NCBI GenBank assembly: GCA_027485675.1
Contig: JAIXQP010000042.1
Coordinates: 62,001-126,000 of the forward strand
From: Terriglobales bacterium
GTDB taxonomy: Bacteria; Acidobacteriota; Terriglobia; Bryobacterales; Bryobacteraceae
Length of the DNA: 64,000 bases
Reading direction: 5' to 3'
Shown here: piece by piece, positions 17,353 through 26,214 of the stretch
Layout of the letters: each line of letters starts with the position of its first letter
Numbering within the stretch: the first letter of the stretch is position 1
Made by a program: the position numbers and the translations under genes
The notes under the pieces: generated by a model
Told to the model about the DNA's origin: nothing
Seen by the model: the letters and a program-made list of their open reading frames with translations, nothing else
The model's database searches: none

Positions 17353-20300
17353 ATGTATCGCTTCTTGGGGAGCTTCCCTCTGCGTCCGTTTGTACTCTCG
17401 CTTGCGCTTTCGATCTCGGCCCTCGCCCAGACCTCCACCACCCAATTCTCTGGAACCGTCTCCGATTCGAGCGGCGCCACTGTCCCCGGCGCCACTGTCG
17501 TCGCCACCAACGAAGATACCGGCCTCAAGTATACACTCGCCACGACTGACGCGGGTCTGTTCGCCTTCCCCTCGATCCCCGTAGGCTCCTATAGTCTCAA
17601 TATCGAAAAGTCCGGCTTCAAGAAGTTCCAGCTCTCGAAGATCGTTCTCCAGATCAATACCCCCGCCACGATCAACGCCACCCTCGAAATCGGTTCCGCC
17701 GCGGAAACCGTCCAGGTGGAAGCCACCGCCGAAATCCTCCAAACCACCGGCGCCACCATCGGCAACGTCATCGAGCGCAAGGCCATCGAAGCCCTTCCGC
17801 TCAACGGCCGGAATCCCCTCAATCTCCTGATCTACGAACCCGGCGTCGTCCAGCGCTCCGGCGGCACCGTCAGCGTCAATGGCTCCCGCACCGGCGCCGT
17901 CAACGTCACCATCGACGGCATCGAAGCCAACGAAAGCACCAACCCGAACCCCGTCAACAACATCTTCCGCCTCAATCCGGATAACGTCCAGGAGTTCAAG
18001 GTCACCACCTCGAACCCCTCCGCCGAGGAGGGCCGCAACTCCGGCGCCAACATCTCCGTCGCCACCCGTGGCGGCACCAACCAGTTCCACGGCACCGCCT
18101 TCCACTTCTTCCGCAATACCGCCCTGAACTCCAACGAGTTCTACTCGAAAGCCCAGGGCCTCGAAAAGCCCATCATCAAGCTCAACCAGTACGGCGTCGA
18201 ACTCGGCGGCCCCATCCGCCGGAACAAGACCTTTTTCTTCGGCTCCTGGCAAGGGCAACAGGTCAACTTCGCCGACCCCATCGACAAGGCCTTCGGCGAG
18301 TCGGTCGACCTGTATAACCAAATCGCTCTCACCGGCGTCTTCCGCTACTTTGTCGTCGACCAGCGCAGCCCCTTCACCGTCAACGGCCAGCGCATCACGC
18401 AGAACACCCCCATCCTCGTCGACCGCGCCACCGGCAACCTGGCCCCCGGCGTCCGCGCATGCGCCAGCCCCACCGACGCCAACTGCGTCGCCAGCTTCAA
18501 CATCTTCCAGAACGACCCCCTCCGCCGCGGCATCGACCCTGCCGTCCGGGGCGTCCTCGGCGCATACCCGGCGCCCAATCAGTTCGCCTCCGGCGACGGC
18601 CTCAACACCGGCAACTACGTCTGGAATTCGCCCTTCCAGGTTCGCGGCCCGCAGTACCTCGGCCGCATCGACCACGTCATCAACGATAAGCACAACCTCT
18701 TCGGCCGCATCCTCGGGGCCGAACAGAACACCCTCGGCGGTGACCCCCTCAACGGCCGCCCCCAGGTTCTCCCCGGCTTCCCGGCCCGCGGTGAAGTCTT
18801 CCGCCCGGCCTACAACGCCGCCGTAGGCCTTCGCAGCGTGGTAACCCCCCGCCTCGTCAACGAGTTCACGGTCGGCTACTCCCGCTTCGACTTCCTCTTC
18901 ACCCAGGGCGAAGCCAACCCGCTGTTCCCCAACACGCCCCGGTTCACCTTCAACAACTCGGACGTGGACTACACGGCCTCGCCCCGCACCCAGCGCGCCG
19001 TCAACACCTATCAGCTCATCAACAATCTGACGTACATCGCCGGCGCTCACGTCATGAAGTTCGGCGGCAACGTCCGTATTTACCAGCACAATGACCGGCG
19101 CGGCGACGTCGGCGGCGTCTCTCTGACCCCGGCCATCTCCCTCTCCCGCACCGTCCGCCCGCCTACCGGCTTTACCTTCCCGGCCGTGGCCACGGCCACC
19201 ACCCCCGGCATCGCTTCGAACGACCTGAACCGTCTGCAGGGCATGGTCAACGATTTGCTCGGCATCCCCGCGCAGATCTCCCATAACTTCATCGGCGATC
19301 TCCGCAGCGACACCTTCCTGCCCTTCCAGACCGGCGACAACCAGGTCACCCTCTGGGCCCAGGGCCAACGCACCAAGCAGTTCAACTTCTTCGCCCAGGA
19401 CGATTGGAAGATTCGCAAGAACTTCAGTGTTTCCTACGGCGTCCGCTGGGAGTTGAATCCGCCCCCGCGCGAAGCCGGCGGCCGCACCTACGTCCCGGAT
19501 AAGAACATCGACGGCAGCCAGGGCCTCGTTACCTTCGTCCAGGCCGAACGCTGGTATAAGAACTGGAACGCCGGCGCCCTTGCGCCACGCATCGCTCTGA
19601 CGTGGTCTCCGGGAGACTCCGGCAAGACCGTCATCCGCACCGGCTATACCATGGCCTTCGATCCCATCGCCACCTTCCAGGTCACCTCGGTCGCCTCCGC
19701 CGTGCCCGGCCAGATCTACCGCTGCACCGCCACCATCGGCGGCGCCACCACCCCCGGCTGCCAGAGCGCTCCGAACGTTCGCCTCAGCGATCTGCCCACG
19801 CAACTCGCGCCGCCCAATGCCAAACCCTCCAGCCAGTTGACCCCGCCGCTGGCCACCCAGAACACCGCGCCCCCGGCCCGCATCTTCGATCCCAATCTGA
19901 AGCTGCCCACGGTCCACATGTGGAACCTCACCATCCAGCAGGACCTCGGCAAAGGCTACATCGGCAGCGTCGGCTACGTCGGCCGCCGCGGCACCCGGCT
20001 CTATCGCAGCTGGGACGTCAACCAGATCGACGCCCGGCCCATCCTGCCGAGCTTCCTCGCCATGCAGCGCAACGTCGCCCTCGGCAACGGTTGCCGCGCC
20101 GACGGCACCTTGGCCAACGGCGCCCCCTGCGCCGGCGCCAACGCCGTGCCGCTCATCCAGCAAGGCATCATGACCAGCGCCTTCGCCAACTCCACGGCCT
20201 CCACCTCGGACCTCAGCCCCGCGCAGAACGCAGCCGGCAACATGGCCGTCCGCCTGGAGCAGACCACCCTCGCCGCCCGTCTCCGCCCCAATCAACAGTT

Positions 20301-21165
20301 CGCCCAGATCCTGCTGCTCGATAACGGCGCCGACTCCATCTATCACGGCTTGCAGATGACCCTCCGCAAGCGCTTCGATTCGGCCGGCCTCCTCTTCAGC
20401 GGCGGCTACACCCTCTCGAAGTCCATCGATAACCTCTCGGTGGACCCCGTCGCCGCTACCACCGGTGGCGGCCTCACCACCACCGGCGCCCGCACCCCTG
20501 CCGACGGCCGCAACTACGATAACGAACGGGCCCGCAGCGACTTCGACCAGCGCCACGTCCTGAACTTCAGCGGCATCTACGAACTTCCCTTCGGCCGCGG
20601 CAAGAGCCTGTTCCGCAACGCCAATCGCGCCGTCAACGCCGTCATTGGCGGATGGAGCCTCAACACCATCTACACCTACCAGTCCGGCGAACCGTTCACG
20701 ATTCGCTCCGGCTTCCTCACCGCTAACGGCACGGCCCAAAGCCGCGCCGCGCTCGCCCCCGGCGTCACGGAACTGCCCAGGCCGCAGTTGCAGAACAAGG
20801 CCGGCGTCATCGGCCCGGTCTTCTTCCAGGACGCCAGCATGTTCGTCAACCCCGGTCCCGGCGAACTCGGCTTCGGCCGCAACCTGTTCCAGGGTCCGTC
20901 GTACTGGAACGTGGACCTTGGCATCTCGAAGGGCTTCCAATTCTCCGAGCGGATCCGCTTGACCTTCCGGACGGAGATGTTCAACGCCCTGAACCACGCC
21001 AACTTCCGCAACCCGCGCGATGCCTCTGTCGGCAGCCCGGCCATCAACTCGAACGTGTTTGCCCAGGCCTGCTGCGTGACGCTTTCGACGGCCAGCTCCT
21101 CCACCACCAACCAGAACGGCGAAAGCTGGCGCGTCATTCAGTTCGCGCTCAAGCTGGCGTTCTAG
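17353..21165 (+). CDS. TonB-dependent receptor with carboxypeptidase-regulatory-like domain (Oar-like)
   Basis: A 1270-residue outer-membrane receptor. A signal peptide covers about residues 1-26. A carboxypeptidase-regulatory-like beta domain follows at about 30-115 (FSGTVSDSSGATVPGATV). The plug region includes LPLNGRNPLNLL and SVNGSRTGAVNVTIDG, and a long 22-strand-type barrel ends in the aromatic FALKLAF typical of outer-membrane proteins. Such receptors are greatly expanded in Acidobacteria and are thought to import large or complexed substrates, possibly glycans; the ligand is unknown. The gene is preceded by TATACT but no ribosome site. It overlaps the convergent deacetylase gene by 17 bases. 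Confidence 0.9.
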   Translation: MYRFLGSFPLRPFVLSLALSISALAQTSTTQFSGTVSDSSGATVPGATVVATNEDTGLKYTLATTDAGLFAFPSIPVGSYSLNIEKSGFKKFQLSKIVLQINTPATINATLEIGSAAETVQVEATAEILQTTGATIGNVIERKAIEALPLNGRNPLNLLIYEPGVVQRSGGTVSVNGSRTGAVNVTIDGIEANESTNPNPVNNIFRLNPDNVQEFKVTTSNPSAEEGRNSGANISVATRGGTNQFHGTAFHFFRNTALNSNEFYSKAQGLEKPIIKLNQYGVELGGPIRRNKTFFFGSWQGQQVNFADPIDKAFGESVDLYNQIALTGVFRYFVVDQRSPFTVNGQRITQNTPILVDRATGNLAPGVRACASPTDANCVASFNIFQNDPLRRGIDPAVRGVLGAYPAPNQFASGDGLNTGNYVWNSPFQVRGPQYLGRIDHVINDKHNLFGRILGAEQNTLGGDPLNGRPQVLPGFPARGEVFRPAYNAAVGLRSVVTPRLVNEFTVGYSRFDFLFTQGEANPLFPNTPRFTFNNSDVDYTASPRTQRAVNTYQLINNLTYIAGAHVMKFGGNVRIYQHNDRRGDVGGVSLTPAISLSRTVRPPTGFTFPAVATATTPGIASNDLNRLQGMVNDLLGIPAQISHNFIGDLRSDTFLPFQTGDNQVTLWAQGQRTKQFNFFAQDDWKIRKNFSVSYGVRWELNPPPREAGGRTYVPDKNIDGSQGLVTFVQAERWYKNWNAGALAPRIALTWSPGDSGKTVIRTGYTMAFDPIATFQVTSVASAVPGQIYRCTATIGGATTPGCQSAPNVRLSDLPTQLAPPNAKPSSQLTPPLATQNTAPPARIFDPNLKLPTVHMWNLTIQQDLGKGYIGSVGYVGRRGTRLYRSWDVNQIDARPILPSFLAMQRNVALGNGCRADGTLANGAPCAGANAVPLIQQGIMTSAFANSTASTSDLSPAQNAAGNMAVRLEQTTLAARLRPNQQFAQILLLDNGADSIYHGLQMTLRKRFDSAGLLFSGGYTLSKSIDNLSVDPVAATTGGGLTTTGARTPADGRNYDNERARSDFDQRHVLNFSGIYELPFGRGKSLFRNANRAVNAVIGGWSLNTIYTYQSGEPFTIRSGFLTANGTAQSRAALAPGVTELPRPQLQNKAGVIGPVFFQDASMFVNPGPGELGFGRNLFQGPSYWNVDLGISKGFQFSERIRLTFRTEMFNALNHANFRNPRDASVGSPAINSNVFAQACCVTLSTASSSTTNQNGESWRVIQFALKLAF

Positions 21166-21871
21166 CCCAGTAGCACTCCGGCCGCGAAGCGTAGCACCGC
21201 TCCATCGCGGCCGGAGACGGAAACAGATCGGCCAGTTGCGTCGCGTAAGCCCGCAACGGCTCCAACCCCGGCGGCGGTAACCGCCGGACGCAAGTCAAAC
21301 CAGGAAACGGCAAGGCGGCCCCCCAGGCCGCCTTTACCGTCTCTCGCGGAAACGAACCCAGATACGTCTTCACGTAATGCGCCGCGAAGTAGCTGCGCCA
21401 GTCCGGCGCCGGCCGCAAGCCCAGCGTGAACTCCACCTGGCCCCGGACGAACGCATACGGGCGGTCTTCGTAGTAGAGCAACCGTACGGGCGGCACTAGC
21501 GCCGTCGCCGCGTCCCGCAGCTCCCGGTGGTCCACATGGTTCCCCACGCCCATCGGCGCCAACACCAGTTCGGGATCCAGCTCGTCGAGCAAACTCGCCA
21601 GCGCACGTTGGCTTCGTTTCGTATTTCGCACGGGTCCGCTCACGATCTCGACAAAGCTGCGGAACCGGTCGTCGCGCAGCCCCAGGTGCAGGCACTCCGC
21701 GCCCAGCCGCCGGCAGGCCTCGCGGTCCTCGGCCCGGCGGGCGTGGAACAGGCGGTCGCCGGAGCTGAAAAAGGTCGCAATCACTGGCCGCTGCACTTGG
21801 GAAAGTAGTGAGGCGCAGGAGAGCACTCCGTCGTCCAAATGCGGCGACAGGCAGAGCGTTACCCGTGCCAT
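21149..21871 (-). CDS. PIG-L family deacetylase
   Basis: A 240-residue zinc hydrolase of the PIG-L/LmbE family, which removes N-acetyl groups from GlcNAc-containing molecules (as in mycothiol or bacillithiol synthesis) or acyl groups from antibiotics. The zinc motif PHLDD is at residues 10-14 and the third ligand in NHVDHRE near residue 110. The start at 21871 puts this motif at its normal place; the frame upstream to 21976 lies inside the previous gene. It is the last gene of a seven-gene minus-strand run and overlaps the previous gene by 13 bases. In that setting it may deacetylate a sugar or aglycone intermediate. Confidence 0.85.
   Translation of the reverse strand: MARVTLCLSPHLDDGVLSCASLLSQVQRPVIATFFSSGDRLFHARRAEDREACRRLGAECLHLGLRDDRFRSFVEIVSGPVRNTKRSQRALASLLDELDPELVLAPMGVGNHVDHRELRDAATALVPPVRLLYYEDRPYAFVRGQVEFTLGLRPAPDWRSYFAAHYVKTYLGSFPRETVKAAWGAALPFPGLTCVRRLPPPGLEPLRAYATQLADLFPSPAAMERCYASRPECYWARTPA
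21608..21622 (+). repeat. copy of interspersed 14-mer TTGGCTTCGTTTCG
   Basis: One of four exact copies in the window (others at 15714, 23455, 23660). It lies inside the PIG-L coding region and extends to TTGGCTTCGTTTCGTA, as in the copy at 23660. Confidence 0.7.
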
Positions 21872-22572
21872 AGCGCCGCTCCCACGCCGAAGCCCATCGT
21901 CATCACCAGCCGCTTTTCCCGCCCCGCCGGCGGATAGCCCCGCGCCGTCAAGACCGCGTCGTTCACCACCACCCAATCCGCCTTCCCGAACACCGTCTCC
22001 ACCGGACCATACAACCCAGGATACGTCGACGACTCCGCGACGCCCTCGGCGTTGATCCGGTTCGGCAAGCCGAGGACGACGCCATCATGCAGACCCGCCG
22101 CGGCCAGCGCTTCGCCGACGAAGGCGCGGAGCTGCTCCCGCCCCTCGGCCTCCGGCAGCGCCGCCCGGCCATAGGGCAGCCGCCGGGGAAAGACGAGCGA
22201 GAGGGATGGCGTCATCAGCTTGAGCTGCGTTTGGCCGAGGTCGATCGCCACCGGCCGCCGCCAGCCGTACTCGGCCCAAATCGCCTCCGCCCCGCGCCGC
22301 GCGCAGAACGGGTCCGGCGGCAGCAGATGGTGGGGGAATGCGAGCGCCGCGGCCTCGCCCCCGGCAATCACCAGCTCGGTAAATCCCGCCGCCCGCTCCA
22401 GCGTCTCGCCGTCCGCGTTCTCCGCCGTGCCCGCGTGCAGCCGGCGCAGGAACTCGGCGAGCCCGGCGTAGTAAGCCGGCTTGTCGTCCCGCAACTGATA
22501 GAGTGTCGTATGCCGGGCGAGGCCGTGCCAGATCTCAAGCCCGGTCAACCCGGGGTGCTGATAGACGGTCAA
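21859..22572 (-). CDS. half-length ROK/ASKHA-like sugar-kinase-related protein
   Basis: A 237-residue protein. The likely start is the TTG at 22572, in a TTGA overlap with the GT2 stop; longer frames lie inside the GT2 gene. Residues 1-105 match nothing I know. From 107 on it resembles the N-terminal lobe of ROK kinases: phosphate-1 motif DLGQTQLK at 111-118, GLPNRINAEG, then VVNDAVLTA. It stops right after GFGVGAALW, which matches the phosphate-2 glycine motif, so the usual C-terminal lobe with the catalytic and zinc motifs is absent. It may be a sugar-binding or accessory protein rather than an active kinase. Overlaps on both sides show it belongs to the cluster. Confidence 0.6.
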   Translation of the reverse strand: MTVYQHPGLTGLEIWHGLARHTTLYQLRDDKPAYYAGLAEFLRRLHAGTAENADGETLERAAGFTELVIAGGEAAALAFPHHLLPPDPFCARRGAEAIWAEYGWRRPVAIDLGQTQLKLMTPSLSLVFPRRLPYGRAALPEAEGREQLRAFVGEALAAAGLHDGVVLGLPNRINAEGVAESSTYPGLYGPVETVFGKADWVVVNDAVLTARGYPPAGREKRLVMTMGFGVGAALWHG

Positions 22573-23492
22573 GCGAGCGGCTCCTTGGTCTCCTCCACCG
22601 GCCGCCACGTGGGGCACGGCGTCTTCGCCCAACGAGAATAGTAGATCCGCTGCGCGTGGTAGGCAGCCTTGCAGAGCAGCAGCGCCGCTTGGAAGATGCC
22701 GTAGAGCAGCTTTTCTCCCCAAGGCGCCTGGCGGAGCCGCGTCCGGTCCAGGCGCCGGCCTCGCGGTTTCTCGCGCGGAAAGAAGTAGGCCATCCGTTCG
22801 AGCTCCAGGCGCATGCGCTGATACTTCCGGAACATGCCGCGCAGCGTCTCCGGGGGCCGGTATTGGATGCCGGCCGGGGTGCAGAGCAGCGCCTCCGGCG
22901 CCCGGCCCAGCGAAAGGAAGATGTCGTCGCAGCGAATGCCCGCCTCCAGGTGGAGAAACGGATTGTCCGCGGCCGGGTTCCAACGCAGCTCCGCCGGCCG
23001 CGGGATGTGCCAGCGCCGGATGGCGAAGCACTGGCCGTTACAGTACAGGCGCTTGGTCTGGTAGCCTTCGCGCAGGTTGAAGTAGTAGAGGGCGGTGGCG
23101 AGTGGCGTCCGGCGCAGCGGCCGCAGCGGGTACTTTTCGGCGTAGGCGATCTCCACCTCCGGATGCTCCGCCATGGCCCGGCTCAGCTCGGTCACTGTGT
23201 GCGGATGGATCAGAATGTCCGCGTCCGTGAAGAGAATCCAGGGCGCTTCCGGCCGCGCCTCGACGAGTGCGCGTTGCGCCTCGACGATGCCGCCGCGGGT
23301 CTCCCACACGGTCACATCCGTCTCGCCGGCCAGCAGCGCCGCCGTTTCGTCTTCGTTGTCGTTGAGCAGGAGGTGCAGTTCGAAGCGCAGGCCGCAGGCG
23401 GCCTCGGCTCGCTCGACGGACACCCGCAGGGAGGCAAGAAGCGCCCGGATGTTCTTGGCTTCGTTTCGTGCGGTGATGCCAATTGGAATCAT
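22569..23492 (-). CDS. family 2 glycosyltransferase
   Basis: A 307-residue GT-A fold transferase. The start at 23492 (MIPIGITARNEAKNIRALL) gives the normal GT2 opening. The metal-binding DAD (LFTDADILIH) lies near residue 93 and the acceptor region has CDDIFLSLG with an acidic pair. A hydrophobic stretch near the C terminus (KLLYGIFQAALLLCKAAYHAQ) may associate with the membrane. It likely adds a sugar to a lipid, protein or small-molecule acceptor. It overlaps the GT1 gene by ATGA and the ROK-like gene by TTGA. Confidence 0.87.
   Translation of the reverse strand: MIPIGITARNEAKNIRALLASLRVSVERAEAACGLRFELHLLLNDNEDETAALLAGETDVTVWETRGGIVEAQRALVEARPEAPWILFTDADILIHPHTVTELSRAMAEHPEVEIAYAEKYPLRPLRRTPLATALYYFNLREGYQTKRLYCNGQCFAIRRWHIPRPAELRWNPAADNPFLHLEAGIRCDDIFLSLGRAPEALLCTPAGIQYRPPETLRGMFRKYQRMRLELERMAYFFPREKPRGRRLDRTRLRQAPWGEKLLYGIFQAALLLCKAAYHAQRIYYSRWAKTPCPTWRPVEETKEPLA
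23455..23469 (+). repeat. copy of interspersed 14-mer TTGGCTTCGTTTCG
   Basis: Exact copy plus one base (T) near the 5' end of the GT2 gene, where the minus strand reads RNEAK. This peptide is itself common in GT2 enzymes, so this copy could be coincidental. Confidence 0.6.
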
Positions 23493-24589
23493 GGCGCCAA
23501 CCCGGCGATCAGCCGCGCTGCCGCGCGCGCGCCGTCCGTCTGATATGTCGCCGAGAGCCGCGCCATCGCCGCGCGCTCCGGCCCGTCCTCCAGCAGCCGC
23601 GTCAGATCGTGTCGAATCTCTTCGACGGTCGCTGTCCGCAAATCCGTCACCAACCCGATTTGGCTTCGTTTCGTAAAGTACGCCTGATGAAACTGGTCGT
23701 TGCACATCGGCGAGAGCAGCATCGGCACATTGGCCGCAATCGCTTCCATGAAGGAGTTCGCTCCGCCGTGCGTGACGAAGACGCGGGCCCGCCGCAGCAG
23801 TTCGAGTTGCGGGGCATACCGGTAGACGTGGCAGCCGGGAAACGGCCCCGGCAGGTCGCCTACCGAAAGCACCAGCTCCGCGCCGGGGTTGGCCTCGGCC
23901 AGCTTGGCGAACAGCTCCGGCCAGTGATAGATCTGGCTGCCGAAGGAGGCGTAGATCACGGGCCGCCCGTCTGGCAGCGGCTGCAGCGCCGCCTCGTCCC
24001 CGCGTGCCCGCAGCGGAAACGAGGGGCCCACCAAGTGGACGCCCTCCACCGCGCCGCAGAGGGCCTCCGTGGTGAAGGCGATGTTGAGGTGCGGCGAAAG
24101 CCGGTCGCAGCCGGAGTACTGCCCGGGAGGACGCTGCAAGCCGCGAACTGTTTGCAGAAGGTCACTGTCCAGGTCTGTCGGGATGACCGGGTTCAAGGAG
24201 TTCGACACCGCGGCCCAAGGTAACTCCTCGGCCTCCGCCGCCAGCGAGGCCGCGTAGTAAAGCGGATCCACCACCACCACATCGGTATCGCCGAGACACC
24301 GCTGAAGCCGAGCCGTCTGGCCGTCCAGATCGTCCAGCAGCAACTGCCCAATCCATTGCGCCAGCCGCTCCCGGTCCTGAATCAGTTCCACCAGCGCCGC
24401 CCCGTGGGTCGGCCGCTCCGAGCTGCCGGGCAGCGGCCGGAACGGCAGCCCCGCCGCCGCGCACTGGGCCGCGATGTCGCCCGGCGCCAGCACCTCCACC
24501 GTGTGCCCCAGCTCCTGTAGCGCCTGCGCCGGGCCGATGTACGGGTTCACGTGGCCCTTCTCGGGGATCAGTACGAACGCGACTCTCAT
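23489..24589 (-). CDS. family 1 (MGT/UGT-like) glycosyltransferase
   Basis: A 366-residue GT-B enzyme of the type that glycosylates macrolides, polyketides, carotenoids and other small molecules. The N-terminal half begins VAFVLIPEKGHVNPYI with the GHxNP pattern. The C-terminal half holds the nucleotide-sugar site: VIYASFGSQ, then VFVTHGGANSFMEAI with the GT1 signature HGG, then MCNDQFHQA. The start at 24589 overlaps the stop of the asparagine-synthetase-like gene by ATGA. Its type points to a small-molecule acceptor and so to secondary metabolism rather than wall polymers. Confidence 0.88.
   Translation of the reverse strand: MRVAFVLIPEKGHVNPYIGPAQALQELGHTVEVLAPGDIAAQCAAAGLPFRPLPGSSERPTHGAALVELIQDRERLAQWIGQLLLDDLDGQTARLQRCLGDTDVVVVDPLYYAASLAAEAEELPWAAVSNSLNPVIPTDLDSDLLQTVRGLQRPPGQYSGCDRLSPHLNIAFTTEALCGAVEGVHLVGPSFPLRARGDEAALQPLPDGRPVIYASFGSQIYHWPELFAKLAEANPGAELVLSVGDLPGPFPGCHVYRYAPQLELLRRARVFVTHGGANSFMEAIAANVPMLLSPMCNDQFHQAYFTKRSQIGLVTDLRTATVEEIRHDLTRLLEDGPERAAMARLSATYQTDGARAAARLIAGLAP
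23660..23675 (+). repeat. copy of interspersed 14-mer TTGGCTTCGTTTCG
   Basis: Exact copy extended to 16 bases (with TA), inside the 3' part of the GT1 gene, where the minus strand reads TKRSQ, the same peptide as in the PIG-L copy. Confidence 0.7.
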
Positions 24590-26214
24590 ATACCTTCCCA
24601 ACGCGTAAACCAGGTCAAGGTAGCCAGCAGCCGGAACTGCAATCCCGTCTCCCGGTCGTCGCGCGGCGGCCCCATCGCCCCGACGCGATCGGCGTCGACA
24701 TACGGCTCAAGCAACTCGGCGCGCTCCTGCCACGCCTGCCGAAATAGCCGGTGCACCGCTTCGCGGCCCGCGAGGTTCTTGGTCAACGCCGACTTCGGCC
24801 GCCACGCAATCTCGTCCGGCAGCACCGTCGCCGCCGCCCGGCGCAGCAGCCGTTTGCCGAGCGCCTCCTCCGGCGCGGCCGCATCGGCCAGGGCGAGGAC
24901 GGTTGGGTCCGCGAAGGGCACACGCCCCTCAACCGAATGGGCCATCAACTGTACGTCGCCGTTGTGCAGGAGCCGCGCGAGCCAGCGCTGCCGGATCAGG
25001 TACGACATCGCTCGCAACTGCCCGCCCGGCGTGGTCCAACGGTGGCCCGCGGCCTCCGCTTCGGCCTGATACTTGGCCGCGAAATGCGCCGGGCCATCCA
25101 TCTGCCGCAGCGGCACGGCGCCGAAGAAATCGAGCAGCGGGCGGGGTGAGGTGATCCGCGCCGGATCGAGCAGAAACCCGTAGCCGTAGTGCGTCTCGTC
25201 CGCGGCATCGCCCACCAGCACGGCCTTGCAGTGGGGCGCCGCCGCTTCGGCGAGCAGGTTCTGCGAGACCTCTTGCTCCCAGGCCGCGATGTGGTCGTTG
25301 GCCCAGAGCGTCCGCCGCAGCGCGGCTTCGTAGTCATCAGGCGAGACCAGCGTCAACGGATGGCCCGCCGCCTCGGCCGCTTGCTTCGAGAAGGGCACGT
25401 CGTCGCTCTTCACGATCAGCGAATCGGAGTAGTCCATCGCGCCGTAGTCGATGGTGAACGCCGGCAGCGGCGGCTCGGCCAGCGCGGCGAGGAGGCTGGA
25501 ATCGACGCCGCCTGAAAGGAACAAGCCTGCCGGGGTGCTCGTCCGCACAGCGCGGCGAAGCGCGGTTAGCAGGTCTTCGTTCCGCGTGGCGCTCCGGTAG
25601 GCGGTGGTTCCGTGCCGGGTCCGGTGGTGGCCAGCCGGCAGCCGTCGCAGGTTGGCGAACGGGCTCAGCGCGAAGTACGGCGCCGTCAGGTGTTCGGCCA
25701 CGCCCTCTTCGCTGGGGCGGAAGGGGACCACGCCGGTCTCGAGCAACGGCCCGGCTTCGGAGCAGAACGCGAACCACCCGGGCCCTTCGTGATAAACGAA
25801 CGGCTTCACCCCGAGCGGGTCCACGGCGGCCAGATAGTCGCCGGTCACGTCATCCCACAGGAACAGCGCGAACATCCCTTCGAAGCAGGTTAGTGCCGCC
25901 GGCCCCCAGGTGAGCAGGGCCGCGAAGGCCACCTCCGTATCGGTCTCGGTGGTGAACGGATACCCCGCCAGTTGCTTCCGCAACTCGCGATGGTTATAGA
26001 TCTCGCCGTTGAAGAGCAGCGTGAACCGCCCATCGGAGAGCGGCAACGGATGCGGCCGCGGGTCCACCAGCGCCAGGCGCGTCTGCGCCAGCGTCGCCCG
26101 TTCCGTCACCAGCGTCCCCGCGCTGTCCGGACCCCGGTGCCGCAGTCGAGCGGCGAACCGGGCGGCCAGCGCCGCGTCCCCCGGCGGACCGATCAACCCG
26201 GCAATGCCGCACAT
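24586..26214 (-). CDS. asparagine synthetase (glutamine-hydrolysing)-like amidotransferase
   Basis: A 542-residue two-domain enzyme. The N-terminal glutaminase has the nucleophile Cys2 (MCGIAGLIG), the segment RHRGPDS and LFNGEIYNH. The C-terminal ATP-PP domain has the loop LSGGVDSS near residue 235 and GDAADE near 340. AsnB enzymes adenylate a carboxylate and pass ammonia to it; relatives also build lasso peptides, beta-lactams and amidated sugars. The position among glycosyltransferases and a radical SAM enzyme suggests amidation of a pathway intermediate, but simple asparagine synthesis is possible. It overlaps the preceding gene by 22 bases and the GT1 gene by ATGA. Confidence 0.88.
   Translation of the reverse strand: MCGIAGLIGPPGDAALAARFAARLRHRGPDSAGTLVTERATLAQTRLALVDPRPHPLPLSDGRFTLLFNGEIYNHRELRKQLAGYPFTTETDTEVAFAALLTWGPAALTCFEGMFALFLWDDVTGDYLAAVDPLGVKPFVYHEGPGWFAFCSEAGPLLETGVVPFRPSEEGVAEHLTAPYFALSPFANLRRLPAGHHRTRHGTTAYRSATRNEDLLTALRRAVRTSTPAGLFLSGGVDSSLLAALAEPPLPAFTIDYGAMDYSDSLIVKSDDVPFSKQAAEAAGHPLTLVSPDDYEAALRRTLWANDHIAAWEQEVSQNLLAEAAAPHCKAVLVGDAADETHYGYGFLLDPARITSPRPLLDFFGAVPLRQMDGPAHFAAKYQAEAEAAGHRWTTPGGQLRAMSYLIRQRWLARLLHNGDVQLMAHSVEGRVPFADPTVLALADAAAPEEALGKRLLRRAAATVLPDEIAWRPKSALTKNLAGREAVHRLFRQAWQERAELLEPYVDADRVGAMGPPRDDRETGLQFRLLATLTWFTRWEGI

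Noticed and set aside
17173-20997. 1274-codon open frame antisense to the first TonB receptor
   Set aside because: Composition-driven shadow rich in Gly, Ala, Glu and Asp without any motif; the receptor frame has signal peptide, plug and barrel.
21859-21880. Frameshift between the ROK-like and PIG-L genes joining them into one protein
   Set aside because: PIG-L begins with its normal N terminus and the overlap resembles the other junctions of the cluster, so no fusion is needed.
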